In this document: positions 33,514 to 46,834 of the stretch, in pieces | Layout: each line of letters opens with the position of its first letter | How positions within the stretch are numbered: the first letter of the stretch is position 1 | Source: Taiwanofungus camphoratus | Lineage: Eukaryota > Basidiomycota > Agaricomycetes > Polyporales > Taiwanofungaceae | NCBI GenBank assembly: GCA_003999685.1 | Contig: CP021220.1 | Location: 372,001-436,000, forward strand | Direction of reading: 5' to 3' | DNA length: 64,000 nucleotides | Position numbers and translations under genes: made by a program | The notes under the pieces: model-generated | Seen by the model: the letters and a program-made list of their open reading frames with translations, nothing else | The model's database searches: none | Told to the model about the DNA's origin: nothing

Positions 33514-36500
33514 CTAATCGAAGTCCTCGAATTCAGAACCATTTTGTTCCCCGTCGCCCTCGGATGATGAAGCAATCTCGATGTACTTCTTCGCCGCACT
33601 CCTCGCCGCTCGTTTCGGCGCTTGAGCTCTGGTAGGTATTGGTGCAACCTCCACGATGCCATCCTCACCCATAGACGCATCTTCGTCACTTTCCACAATC
33701 TTCTTTGCAGGCGCTGGTCTGCTAGATGAAGGCTTGCGCGCAGTAGTCTTCTTAGCTGCGGGTGCCTGATCATCCGTTGATGCAGCCTCCCCCTCGTCGG
33801 TCACTTTCTTCTGAGTCGCCTTCTTGGGGGGGGCAGCTTTGGTCTTTGCAGTTTGAATCGTAGAAGATGGTTTCCTCACAGTGGGCTTTTTTGCTGCAGT
33901 TGCAGGTAGCTTGTCGAAGAAGTCTGTTACTGTGGCTTGAGCGACATCGGCCTTCTTCTTCTTGACAGGTATAGCATACAAATCAGCATCTGAATTACTG
34001 TTATCCTCGGTGTCCGGACTAGAGAAGACGTATAAGTACTGCTGACTACTTGTATCAAGGAGCAAATGTACCTCTTGCGTTTGACGGCGGGAACAGCCTT
34101 CGCTTTCCCCTTGTCCTTAGACTGAGGGAGGACAAAATCCACCTCGGAATCAGAGTCTTGCTGAGCATTTGTCTTCTTTGTCGCTGGCACGGGTTCGTCG
34201 TCCAGCATCTCATAGTCAGACTCAGACTCAGACTTCGTCATTATTTTCTTCGTAGCTCGTTTCTTGGACGGCTGAGGCACATCGTCATCGTCTCTCTCGA
34301 AGTCCACCTTAGAATCCGACATAATGGCCTGAGCCGGCTTCTTCGCAGTGATTGGCTTCGGCTCAGCTGCTTTCTTGACCTTAGCAGTGGCTTTGCTAGG
34401 CTTAAAATCATCATCGTAATCGTCGTTGTCGCCTTTCTTCTTCGTCAACTGATGAAGAGTAGCTTGCTTGCGCTTGCCTTTCTGCTTGCCGCTGACCTCG
34501 GCCGCAATGATTTTATTTTCCCATCGGCTGCATGTCTCCTGAAGCAGGTGTTAGTCCAAGCCAGCAATCTGCTAAGGACCACTATGTCTCACCCTCCACT
34601 CGTCGAGGAAGTGGTCAAGATCCTTCTGCCAAATCGAGATGGGTGTAAGCTCCAACAGGGCCAGAAGTTCAGCTTCCTTCTCAGTGGCTTGCTGGCGCAG
34701 CTTCTCAATCTGTGATGAATATTACCATCAGACTTGTTGCGATATGTAATGTCGCAATACCTGCCTTCTCTTTAGTCAGACTCCAGATGGGCATTCCTAA
34801 CAAGTAGTCATAATCTCTGGATACCGGAACACCATTGGAGGCAGATCCCTCTTCTTCGTCATCTTCTTCAACGACTGCTTCGGTTTCTCCAGCAGCCTTG
34901 GCTTTGGAGACCTTGGGGAATGCTCGAAATTGCTTCTTACGTAGTTCTTCCACGATATCCAGCTTCTTCCGGTTAGAGATTATCAATTCCTTATCCACGA
35001 TCATCTGCACGAAGCGCGCTTGGTTGTTGAACCTCTCCAGCTCTATCTGCAGTTCATTGGCCATGAAATCCTGGGCGAAAGAAACATGCATGTGGTCAGA
35101 ACAGAACTTATACATTATGCACTGGCACTTGCTTTGCGCTTTTGATAATAAGCCAGGCGCTTGGGATAGAATTCCTCAACGATCTCTTCCGGAGAGTTGT
35201 ACTTCTTGATCTTTCCGTCGAAGTCAAAACAGATCATGTTGCTGGTGTTGATCTTCGTAGTCAGTTTGAAATAATCAAGAAGACCTTGAGCTTCTGCTTT
35301 CTCGACGTGCTTGGGATCCATACTGATTACAAAGTGCACGTTCATATTGTTGTGGTACTCTTTGTAATCCTGCGTGACCGACGTCAGAACACAATACAGG
35401 GAAATATTGGCGGTAAACGGGCGTACCTTGACAGGACCGTCCCCTTTTTCGCCACACATCGCTTCTAACTCTGCCTTGTAGTTTTGCGTCCACCTATGGA
35501 TCGGCAGCTCGGTGATCTCGAAAGTGGTATCGTCGATCTTGTTGATGATCCCAGAAACATCATACTTGTGTTCACCAACTTTCTTGATGGATCCTTTGAA
35601 GCCCCGCCACCAAGGCAACATAGGTATTTGCTCTTCGCCGGCCATCAATCGACGAATATTGGCAACAATGCCCTCAGGGTCATAGCTTGGGATAGAAGTG
35701 CTCCATCCTGTACTTTCAGTTGAGCCTTTTTTCAAGCTTCCTTGTCGAATAGATCTGACTTACCAGTGCCTATACCTTCAGCTCCATTGATAAGAACCAT
35801 CGGAACAATAGGCATATACCACTCAGGTTCAATCATGTGGCCATCTTCTTTCTGGTAATTCATCAAGGGGTCGTCTCCAGGATGGAATAGCGTTCGGGTA
35901 ATCGGCGCCAGTTCCGTGAAAATGTACCTCGCAGAGGCGTGGTCTTTACCGCCCTGGTCACGAGTACCGAACTGACCGTTGGGCATCAGCAGATTCATGT
36001 TGTTTCCTCCAACAAAGTCCTGGGCTAAATTCACGATGGTCATCACCAAACTCTGCTCTCCGTGATGGTACTGAGCGTGTTCAGATACGTAACCGGTGAG
36101 CTGCGCAACCTTAAATAGAGCAAAATTGTTAGCGAGCATAGAGAAGGAAGCGAACTGAAATCAACTTTAATTTCATCCTTAAGCTTGCGCTTGAAGCATG
36201 CCCATACGACTTTTCTCTGACCTGGTTTCAGACCGTCTGCTACGGAGGGTATTGAGCGGACGTTGTCTGCCATGGAAAACAGGATGAGCTCCCGATTAAT
36301 GAAATCCGAGAAGGCGATTTCCTTGTCGGTATGATCCAGATAGGTACCGGGCTAATAGCAGAGTTGGTAAGCACACTAAACCAGAGGATTTTAGACCGTA
36401 CTCGAAATTGACGTAGCCACTCTTTACGATCATCTGCCTTCTTCTTGCTGAATGCCAGTTCGATCAACTCGCGGTCGCCTTCCTGAGTGGTGGCGAAGGG

Positions 36501-39191
36501 AATCATATGCTTCCGTATTAGCTTGAAATAATTACGAGCATCTTCATCGGTACTCGTTCCGAGTCCCTGTCGTTGCTCAGTCAACCCATGGTTGTGCAAG
36601 ACTCTCATAGAACAATAACACAAACCTTGAAATACTTAGGCTTCCATCTAGCAGCGTTCGGCGTGTCCTCTAGCCACCTTTCATATTCCGGGATGGTATA
36701 GAAGTCGATCTTCTGTTTGCCTTTAGTCACCTGAACGCACTGTCAGATGGAAATGCGGAATGGAGGTCTAATACTGACCCTGACGATAGGAGTGATAAAC
36801 TCGACTAGAAACTTCGGGATTTTGAGCAAAGAAGGATAGAAATGATCGAAATAGTTGATGAGCAGTCCTTTGATGTGGGAGCCATCGTGATCCTGAACAT
36901 AGTTTCCAAGTTCACGGAAATTTCCTGTCATAGCAGAATAAACTCGGCTTACCTGATCTGTCATGAGCATGAGCCGCCCATATCGCAGACTGTTCACATC
37001 CTTATAATCCTTGTTATGCTGAAGTCCTAGGATCTTCTTGATATTCTGAATCTCCTCATTCTTCATAATCTGATCGTGTTTAGCATCTCGAACGTTCAGC
37101 AGCTTGCCACGAAGCGGGAAAACTCCGTAGTTGTCACGACCAACCACACTCAGCCCAGCGACAGCCAACGTCTTGGCAGAATCTCCTTCAGTAAGAATGA
37201 GCGTGCATTCGGTCGCCTTCTTTGTGCCAGCGTTATTGGCATCAGAAAGCTTAGGAAGGCCAGACAGCCTGAGAGAACTGTCATCAGGTTACGACAAACT
37301 ACTAATTCTTCGACACTGACCGGTTCCGCCGATTTCCGTCAGTCTTCTTCATTTGTTGGTCGGCTTTGAATTTCGCCCAGTTCAGCACATGATCAACAAT
37401 ACTTGATTTTTGGACTGACACAGAATTTTGAGTCAAGCCAATAGTGGAACTCATAGTTACCTTCCATACCTTTCTTCATAAAATCTTCGGAAACCACAGG
37501 CTTAGTTCCAAACTTACCCGACGGTAATGTCAATGTCTCCTTCGTTTGACTGTCAAATGTCGGGTTCTCGATAAGGGCATTCACGAAGATCCACATGTGA
37601 TTCTTGACCTGAGCGGCCTTCACCGCCGCACCCTTGTTCTTTTTAGTGATAGACGCAATCAGATTCTTGGCAATTTGGCCCGCAATGAGGTCAACATGTG
37701 TACCGCCCTTTACGGTAGAGATCGAGTTCGCAAATGACACCTGTTGAAATGAGCCCTCTGAGACCGCAAAAGCTACCTCCCAACGCGGCCCTATTTGCTC
37801 GTAGATCATAGTAGGCTTCGCCTGCGCGGCACCTCCTGATGTACTCGCTGCCTGTTCCGCCGCCGAGTTGAGATACAGCTCTACATACTGTTTGAAGTTC
37901 TTGATCTTCAACCGCTCATCGTTCAGGAATACTTTCACGTCCCTGACAGTGCCTGCGAGATCGAGCACCCGTTTCTTTAACAAGGCCACCGTATCGTCGT
38001 CAATCGAGTCCATTCCGAATCGTGCCAGGTCTGGCTTGAAAGTTACACGCGTATACTCCTCGCCTCGCCCATTCTTCGTGATCTTCGCTTTACCCATCTT
38101 GCTCATGTTGTTCGTCCATGTCTGCACGTATTTCTGTCCTGTGTTCTTGTCCGCTGTGTCAACAGTGAACTCCACTGAATAGATATTCGCCAGCTTGGCA
38201 CCGTAACCATTGCGACCGCCAGTGAGTTTCTTCTCATCATCATCATAGTTCGAAGATGAGAGTAGGTGTCCGAAAATCAGTTCAGGAATGTAGATCTTCT
38301 CCTTAGAATGCATCTCGATAGGGATACCGCGACCGTTATTGTACACTGAGATCAAATTGTTTTCCGCGTTAATAGTGACTTTGATTGTGTCCATGCTGGG
38401 GTCATTGATCTGATCAATGGTCAGTACTGGGTATGTGCAATGGCATTGACAAAAATGGGATACGGTCTTATGCCGTGAAACATATATGCGTTGATATGAG
38501 AGCTGGGCATCTTGGCGCACCAGCATGGAAAACGCCGTTCACGAACGTTGCCATAAACTCGATAACAACGGCGCAATACCGTCTTCTTGCTCAACCATAG
38601 GAGACCTATGCTACCCTCCAGAATGAGATACCGAAGATAACACACACCTTATTGTCGGCAGCATTGACGAGAATTTCGTCCACGATTTTGAAAAAACCTG
38701 GTACGTACTTGATTTCCTTTTGGACCATGAGTTTCCCCTCCGAATCCCATACCCACATTGGCTGCGTGATTGTCTCCACACTTCCAATGTAGGAATCTGG
38801 TCGCTTGAGAATATGCTCGAGTTGAGAAAGCTATGTGTCATCTGTCAGCGTGCCCCAGTCGTCAGGCTCGAGTGAACGATACAACCTTAGTATACGTCTC
38901 AGATGCTGTTTTCTTCTTCGCGTTGGCAGGTGCAGCAGCGGCTGGGGCACTTGGACCAGCCTCGTCTTCCGAGTTTCTTTGCATCTCAATATCTGTGTCT
39001 GCATTATCGTCCCTATCCGCAAGTACTTTCTTCTTCGTAACTTTAGGCTTCGCAGGTGCCTTGGCAGTTTTTGATGCAGGCTTAGCCTTGGCAGTCGTCT
39101 TTGCAGTCTTCTTCAGTACGGGAGCGTAGTCGTCTGACTCTGGGCCAGAGTCAGAAACTTCAAGGTCAAAGTTCTCCCCAGACGAGCTCAT
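33514..39191 (-). CDS. TOP2: DNA topoisomerase II
   Basis: Type IIA topoisomerase that passes one duplex through another, needed for chromosome segregation. The ATG at 39191 starts an acidic/basic tail (MSSSGENFDLEVSDSG). The GHKL ATPase follows with LSQLEHILKRPDSYIGSVE, NNGRGIPIEMHSKEKIYIPE and LTGGRNGYGAKLANIYS, then the transducer with QTKETLTLP. TOPRIM keeps ILTEGDSAKTLAVAG and LMTDQ plus DHDGSH, the DxD split by an intron. The winged helix has GYVSEHAQYHHGEQSL and the catalytic tyrosine lies in DHASARYIFTELAPI. Then come EPEWYMPIVPMVLINGAEGI, a coiled coil (ELQIELERFNNQARFVQMIV) and a Lys/Asp/Ser-rich C-terminal tail ending SEFEDFD. More than ten introns of about 50-70 bases. Everything needed for activity is present. 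Confidence 0.97.
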
Positions 39192-39654
39192 GATGGTATG
39201 AGATTATGATCTCCAAGGCGTGATAATATGCGGTTGGGGTCAGAAGAGGTCGCGAGAAGTGACACTGGGAATGATGGACATGTGTCAAGTTGAACAACGC
39301 GCTACGATGTCGCGTCTAGCACGTGATTCTATCACATCGCGTCGCACCGGGCCACTCACGGTCACGGGAGCATGGCGAGCATAAGAATGGTAGTAAATGG
39401 CACTTCTTGTTGTAATGTCTTGACAAATAACAATCATGTCTACACGAACAATGACGTCCAGTTGAGTAAACAGCGCATTGCAGGTCGAGGGCCTGCCTCT
39501 CGTCTCATTACAAAAGGTCATGAGTACATTTTGTTATACATAGAGCTCACACTAGTATATGTTAATGACGTGATGCTACCGAGACGACCGATTCTGGGAG
39601 TAGCCCAAATAGGCAAAGATCGCACGCAACAATCGTAACGCAATATTAAGCTTG
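39192..39654. other. Intergenic, TOP2 promoter
   Basis: Holds the upstream region of TOP2 and the 3' flank of GCN20, both on the minus strand. No exon seen. Confidence 0.45.
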
Positions 39655-42600
39655 TTATGGGCGCGCCTTGATACTATTAACGATGAGACTCTGAAAGTGA
39701 TAGGAACATGTATCAGAATTGCTACCAAGTTTCGGTCGTGTACAACGCACCTTGTACGCTTGCACGTCGCCCTTGAACTTAGTGACGGCGCCATCTGCGC
39801 ATACCCACAGCTGAAAAGAGCAAATATGAGTGGGAACTGAATATGGCAACGGGTATTGGTCGTCTACCTCTTTGGCTACAGTGGTGATGAAACGCTCGTC
39901 GTGAGAGATGATAATCACACCTCCATTCCATGCTTGCAACGCCGCCATGAGCGCATCAAGACCCTTTCATCACCGATACATTCAGCATAGGTGTTATTGA
40001 AGTCCGCTAGAGGTGGTCTTACCTCGATATCCAGATGGTTAGTAGGCTACAGCCAATTGTAAGTTGGGACATGCCGCAAGAGCCGAACTTCAAGTACTTG
40101 CCTCATCCAACAATAATACATGAGGCCTTTGCAACGACAACATGGCAAAAGCGACGCGGGACTTCTGACCTCCACTCAACGTCCCAATTAATTGAAGCCT
40201 GATGTCATTCGTCAGCGGTCGACATATCAGTATACAGCAACCTTGCCGCAGTTCTGTGGCAAGCAATATTTCCAATTTACACTTACCCAGTCATACCACT
40301 AATCTGGAAATTTCCTAGATGTTGCCGGTACTCTTGCTCGGTTTTCCCGGGGAATTTTGATGCGAGGAACTGTACAGGAGACATGGTCGGCGTCAAAGTA
40401 TCGACATGATGTTGAGCAAAGTATCCTCTGCACTCATCGCAAATAAGAACCATCCGCAGCCATGACCAGATAGACAACATACATCCGCAGACGTCCATTC
40501 TGATTCACATGCCCTGTCAGAGGCTTCAACTCGCCCGTTAGAAGCTTAATTCTGGGAATATATATCAAACAGCTGACATGTTTTTAATGATGTCGTTCGT
40601 ACTCACAGTGTCGACTTTCCGGCTCCGTTCGGGCCTACTATGGCCATCCGTGATTCGAGCCCGACATCAATATTCACACCTTTCAAAAGAATTTTGTCAG
40701 GTGCGTATCCGAACGAGACCTCGTTCAGTTGTAGCACAGGTGGCGAGACTTTCTCCGTCTCCGGAAACTTGAACTTTTCAGTTTCCTCCTCTTCCGGCGG
40801 GTGCAGCTCGGGAAGCTGTGCGACCCGATTGAATACAACTTCCAATAAGTATAGTCAAAACAGAATTACCTTTTCAAGAATCTTGATCTTCGACTGAGCT
40901 TGAGCTGCACGGTTCGCATTGTATCGCCAGCGGTCAATAAACGCCTGTAGGTGCTTCCGGTACTCCATTTGCGTCTCGTATTCTTTGCGCAAGTTCCGAT
41001 CACGTTCGGACTTAGTGGAATAGAACTGCGTAAAGTTTCTGCAAACACAACAACAGAAGTGAGTGCACTGACACGCAAGGACAAAGAACACTGGCAGAAC
41101 TGACCCTTTATAATAGTCAAGACGTCCAGAATGCATGTGGACAGTATCCGTTGCTACCGCATCCCTGAATACAAGTAGTAAATGCTAGGGAACAGATTCA
41201 CACATAAGACTGCAAACTCACAGAAACGCACGGTCATGTGAACTTAGATCGACGGACAAGAAAAATCAACAAATATCAGACATTAGGTGGCGGCTTATGA
41301 GGTGGAGACTTACACTACCAGGAGTGTGCCTGCCCATGTTTGTAAGTAGTCTTCTAGCCATGCAAGGGCATTCAAGTCGACTGAATGAAACACAACTTTA
41401 AGCAACATTTCCACGACAATGATCAACACTGCTTACTGTGATTTGACGGCTCATCCAGCAACAGCAATGCGGGCTTTTCCGATTGTCACACTCTAAGTTC
41501 AACACATTACCTGAAAAAAATGTACTGACCTTCACGAACAGCGCCCTCGCCAATGCAAGCCGCATCCTCCAACCACCACTGAACGCCTTGGTTGGTCTCC
41601 GCTGGTCCGCTTCACTGAATCCAAGACCTATATTTCATATTCAGTTCTCTCGCAGCTCTTCGCCAGGAGAGGACTTGCCAGCAAGCAAAGCCGCAGCCCT
41701 TGCAGGTCCACTCTCCGCCTCCATATCCGCAAGGCGTGCATGCACCTCCGCAAGGCGTGTCTGTGCTTCCTCTCGTGCGTCTTCAAAGCGCTTGTCATCG
41801 CCCTCAGCTTCAAGCTCCGCGAGCTTGCTGTTGAGATCAGCCTCTTCGCGAAGGAGGATGTCCCGCCAGACATCGGCCTTCAGGACGGAGTCAAGCGCAG
41901 TCGTGTCATCGCCAACGATCTAGGTTGTAAGAACGCAACAAATCAGCGGGAGATATCAAGTCAAAGATGGTGGAAATGCCAACCTCCTGCTCAACGAACA
42001 GAATCGTGATATGTGGCGGAATGGGCACCTCGCGCATGGCGATGTGTCGGAGTAACGTTGATTTACCAACACCGTTGCGACCAATTAAACCGTACCGGCG
42101 GCCGTAAGCAAGCGTAAGCGATGCACCAGACCTAGGTCCCTTCAATTCAGGAAGCTGTGCAATGCAAAGCAGAAACTCACAGAATACGATTTGAGCCAAA
42201 ATTGACGTCGATACTTGGCAGATGTATATCTTTCGACTTGTTCTTCGAAGCGGCAGCGGCATCCAAGGGATTGATTTTCATGAACATTTCCTCATATGAT
42301 TGCTGTGACAGAAGGTCATACCCAGACGTAACATCATATGAGGGCATGGCTTTGATAATACATACTTGTTTTTTGTGTTGGTCTAAAAGCTTCGAGCCCT
42401 CGTAAAGGGTTCTCTTCGAGCGTTTCTCTATCTTAGCCTTAGGACGTAGCTCAGGTCAATCATGAAAGTTTTCCGTACACCAACGTACAAACATACCCTC
42501 AGCTTGGCTTCCTGTTTCTCAAGTTTCTTCACATCGACTCGTGAGGCCCTGAAAGTAACGCTATTCGCGGTGACTTCCAAACATCATGTCAACACTCACT

Positions 42601-42985
42601 TTCCCTTATTGACGCTTTCCAGGTCCACACCCTCCGTGAAGGCAATTGTATTGCTCATCACTCCCGTCTTGCTCATATGCATGACCTTGTCCAGCCTCAC
42701 TAGACCAGTACCTTTTCCAGCTCTGTTCCTATCCTCTCTTTTACTGAGGGGCTCAGCGAGCATCTGCCCCAGGGCCTTCATAACTTTTCCTAACTGCGCA
42801 TCCTGATTCTTGCGTGAGGGAACCGCAGACTCAAGAATATCCCGGGCGACTGAGAGGACATCTTCATCTTCCGCTGCATCGTCAAGGTCGAGAAGGTAAC
42901 CAGAGACGTATTGTACGATGATTTCTTCCGTCCCAGGGAGAGATGTGCGAATCTCTTCAGCAATATCTTCTGATGATATGCTCAT
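39655..42985 (-). CDS. GCN20: ABC-F ATPase Gcn20 (ABCF3)
   Basis: Soluble twin ABC protein that with Gcn1 promotes Gcn2 activation on ribosomes during amino-acid starvation. The N-terminal part ([40 protein letters not shown]) is the Gcn1-binding type of fungal Gcn20. ABC1 has Walker A GRNGVGKS, signature [15 protein letters not shown], Walker [15 protein letters not shown] and switch His VVSHDRAFL. A charged linker ([20 protein letters not shown]) joins ABC2: [42 protein letters not shown] and IIISHDERF. The last exon after an intron adds [11 protein letters not shown] and the stop at 39655. At least twelve introns. No transmembrane part, as usual for ABC-F. Its start faces NIC96, 333 bases away. 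Confidence 0.95.
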
Positions 42986-43318
42986 TGTACCAGGAAATTT
43001 CCAGGTGTAGAGCTCGGAAAACCTTGCTGATTCAAATGCAAAGTCTCAGCCAGAAGACGAAAGTATCTTCCCCAGGATGTTCTACTCACGACCGCAGAAG
43101 TACATTAGAGTCACGTGTATAAACCTTCCAGAACAGGCAATCCAATTGAGCGAGCATAGCCAGACGCGACGCGTTCAGGCTTACTTTCCCCTCCCATTCG
43201 CCTGATCTGCTTTGACGAGAGATCCTGTTAGCATTTCGTCAAATCTGCTGCACGTATCATCTCGGCAACCATCGTTCTTTATTTCATTTCACTGAAATAC
43301 ATACTCTCAGACGGTGCA
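42986..43318. promoter_or_regulatory. Bidirectional promoter GCN20 / NIC96
   Basis: 333 bases separate two start codons on opposite strands, so both promoters must lie here. No TATA box is evident, consistent with housekeeping expression. Confidence 0.6.
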
Positions 43319-46300
43319 ATGGCGTCCGACTTGTCCTCGCTCCTGAGCGCATCCAAGGCTCTTACGTCCCATCTCTCCCGTCCTGATCTTCCGTCTGTCA
43401 ACCTTTCGCTCGATCAAATTGAGGCGCAGTCAAGACGTCTTGTCTCTCGTCAACCAGGCACCTCTACAGATAACGATCGCGCGTAAGTTCAGATTTCGAT
43501 TTCTCGCGGGTTTGGACCTCACGTAGTCAATGTGTCCAGTAATTACCTTCTTGCCCAGGCGCATGTTGATGCGCCTGCCCTTGCAAGCTCCATCGCGCAC
43601 CTGAACACCTCGACCACCTTCACTCCGCTTCAGGCCCTACAAGATACAGACGTTGCGGGCTACCTTCGTCATGCCCACGAACAGAATCTAATTTCCACTA
43701 TTGAAGAAGGGCGGAAGGAGACCCAGGAAGAATTTTACCGAGTTCTTGAGGAGCGAGGGCGGCGAGATTGGGAGGCTCGGAAGAAGCGTGTGTTTGAGCA
43801 GCTCGGTGGTCGTGTCGGAGGGGAGAACAGGGCGGTTTCTGAACTCAAGAAGAGTTTGCATGGCAAGAGCTTATTGGCAGTGAGCGCATTTCTCCTGTTT
43901 ATTCGTAGGCATTGATACGATCTTGCATGAGTTAGGCAAGCACAGGGCCGAGTCCCAACCTGCAAATGCAAAGCAAAATGATGGCATATGACCGCGTTGT
44001 GGCTGATCTCAACAATGCCAGACTACGCGGTACATCATATCCGATAGTCCATGCCCTCATCGGAGCCTCGCTCTCTGTGAACCCGGACGTGAGTCCTTTG
44101 TGTGCCTTCGTCTTTTCTTTCTACGTCATTGACATCAATCCCACAGCAACGCGCCCTTCAACTAACGCAGAATTTCCATGTCCTCTCCAAAATAACCGCC
44201 GAACCTCCTGCACTTCCACCGCTCGAGCATGCCGGTGCACACATCCTCAATGCGCCGCTCTTCGAGCGCAAATATGCACGTGTGTACCTTGGAGACGCGG
44301 AGACGCGCGAAGCTGTCGACCTGCGCAGGCAGATTGCTCGGGGTGCACGGGAGGCACTCGAGGAGCAGTACTGGGACGTCCTTGAGCGCACGCTGCAGGC
44401 GCGCCCGATCGAGGCGCGGCTTGGGGGCGATCCGAGTGTCTCGAACAAGGTTCGTGCGTTTGTACTTGTGAGGCATTATAGGAATGGCGAATGGGAGGAC
44501 CGGATCGAGGTGAGTTTCCTGTGTTGATACAACGCGTAGAGAGGTACTAAAGCTGCGGTGATCTAGTTGATCTCTGGTCAGCCGTTGTGGGCGAAACTAT
44601 TATATCTCGTGCGTACGGGACATACGCAGGAGGCGCTTGCGGAAGCGCTCCAATACCAGCATGCAATCGAACATCGCGAGTCCAGTTTTCTGAGCCATTT
44701 CAGGGCTTGGATTGATTCGCCCGGCAGACGGTACCTCTTTTAGCAACTGGGAAAATATGATAGAGAACGCTCATGTTGTTTGTCAGGTTACCCAAGCCAC
44801 ATCGAGACCAGTTGCACGCAATCTACAATGCACATATGCTGCACTCATCAACAGCGGACCCGTTCAAGCTCGCGTTGTACAAACTAATGGGCAAGATTGA
44901 CCCCTCGCGACGCAGTGTACAGCATGTGACGGTTACTACGGAAGACTGGCTATGGTTCCAGCTTGCCATGGTCCGTTCGTTTTAATACTTGTGATCAATG
45001 TGGTATTTACAACGGATGCAGGTAGATGAAGATGAGAATGGTGGCCTGCGTGGCTTGGCTGAAGTCCTGTTAAGCTATGGTGAGCGCCATTTCGATGGCG
45101 TTCCCGGCCAGAAAGGAGCAAAGCGTGGTGTCTGGGCTGGCGTCCTGCTCATGTGCGGACAATTTGAACGAGTAAGTTCTATCCGGTGGCCATTTGAACT
45201 GAAACCTTGTACCGACGCCGTCTGAAACAGGCGGTGGCGGCATTATGGGACCACCAAGATACCGAGATCGAAGCTGTTCATCTAGCCATCGCTCTTGCCT
45301 ATCATGGTCTGCTACGGGTGCCTTCAAGGGCAGAAACGTCAGACATGACACCTCGTGAGTGCTTCATGTTTCCCAGTGGCTTACCAATGATTCCAACATA
45401 ATTCCTTAGTTTCGCTGTCACCTGTCTCCCCACCTGCTCTGAGCCTCTCCACGCTTATTTGGCGGTATGTGCGCCAGTTTGTAAAAATGGATGCACGAGA
45501 GGCGCTGCAGTACGTATACTGCGTGTGTCTCAGTGCAGACCAGGGCAGTGGCGTGGGCCGCGAACAGATGGAAAGTGCTTGGGATCTCGTGCGACGTATC
45601 ATTGTCCTTGCGAATACGGGTGCTGCCTGGGAAGAACTTGTGGGCGGTTTTCGACCAGATGGCACGCGATTCGTAGGTGTTCAATTTGAGGAATGGATTG
45701 TTACTGACCATCCTATGCCTACCTATTTATTGACAAACAGAGCGGTATAATCGAACAGGGAGCGCCGTTGCTGAAGTTGGAGGACTCGAAAGAATATAAT
45801 GAGCAGATCCTTGTCCGTGCAGCCAAGCACTCAGAGCAGAACGACCGTATTCCAGAGGCTATCAAGTTATACAACTTAGCCGGTGACTACACGACTGTCA
45901 TCGCTTGTCTTGTACAGGCGCTCGGTAACACAATATCACAGCCAAGCGGGGATGAGAGGGCCCGTGCGATCGAGCGGACTGCGGCAGATATTTTAAGGCA
46001 CTACGAGCGAACGAACAGGGCAGTTGGGAAAGAGAGAGATGCGGTGATCCGGTTATTGCGTGTTCGTGAGGCTATGGAGGCCAAGGACTCGGGCAGAGTG
46101 GAACTTGCGTTGGAGGTGCGTGACAACGATGTTCGGGTTGCTGTTCGGGTTGGACTATTGTCGATTGACCCTTTATGCAAGCAGATCATGGAGTCGACGG
46201 ATCTTATACCTATGGATGGAGATGTCGCAAAAATTACACGGAGAGCGGAAGAATTCCGCGACCTTCCGGAGGCGCTGCAGCGGAATCTGCAGACGTTCCT

Positions 46301-46557
46301 CACGCTTACCATGGACACACTAGCCAGTGTCCACCAAAAGGTCAAGACGTCGATGGCAGCTGATGTGACTCGTAAATTGGTAAGTTATGGTCTATAGTAT
46401 GTCGCTCAGTTCATTGACCAGTCCTATTCCACAGACACTTGCCACACTCCGCAAGAAGTCAAGGTCGTTAATGATCTTCGCCGGTCTCCTAAAGTATCGC
46501 ATGCCACCCGATGTACATTCGTATTTGGCAAGGTTAGATGTTGAGATTGCTCTGTAG
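43319..46557 (+). CDS. NIC96: Nucleoporin Nic96 / Nup93
   Basis: Scaffold nucleoporin of the inner ring of the nuclear pore. The short first exon, 43319-43482 (MASDLSSLLSASKALTSHLS), joins by an intron to NYLLAQAHVDAPALASSIAH. Then follow KMMAYDRVVADLNNARLRGT, IVHALIGASLSVNPD, ELISGQPLWAKLLYLVRTGH and GKIDPSRRSVQHVTVTTEDW with LWFQLAMV, a signature Nic96 stretch. Next are GVWAGVLLMCGQFERAVAAL, LIWRYVRQFVKMDAREALQY, KHSEQNDRIPEAIKLYNLAG and a C-terminal helix (LATLRKKSRSLMIFAGLLKY), ending IAL at TAG 46555-46557. The layout is the all-helical J-shaped solenoid of the family, and the N-terminal helices would bind Nsp1 complex partners. About nine short introns. The start is GCAATGG in context. 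Confidence 0.93.
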
Positions 46558-46834
46558 TATACTTGTACATGTTTCTGTAAGCAGCACGAATACACAGCAA
46601 CGACGACGACCGGACTATGAATACAATCAAGATTGTAAGCCACCCAGAATCTGCAAACCCAGATGATGAAAGATATCATAGGGTCGAACGACCACCAGAG
46701 ACAAATGCTACTATAGCTGTCTTGCATCTGAGAATTTATGACTTCATTATGTAATATATCCAGAGTTTGTGAAATCGTTTCTCACGTGAGCAAGGTTCTC
46801 AACATGTAATGGATTTTGACCCCGTCGCAAGCTC

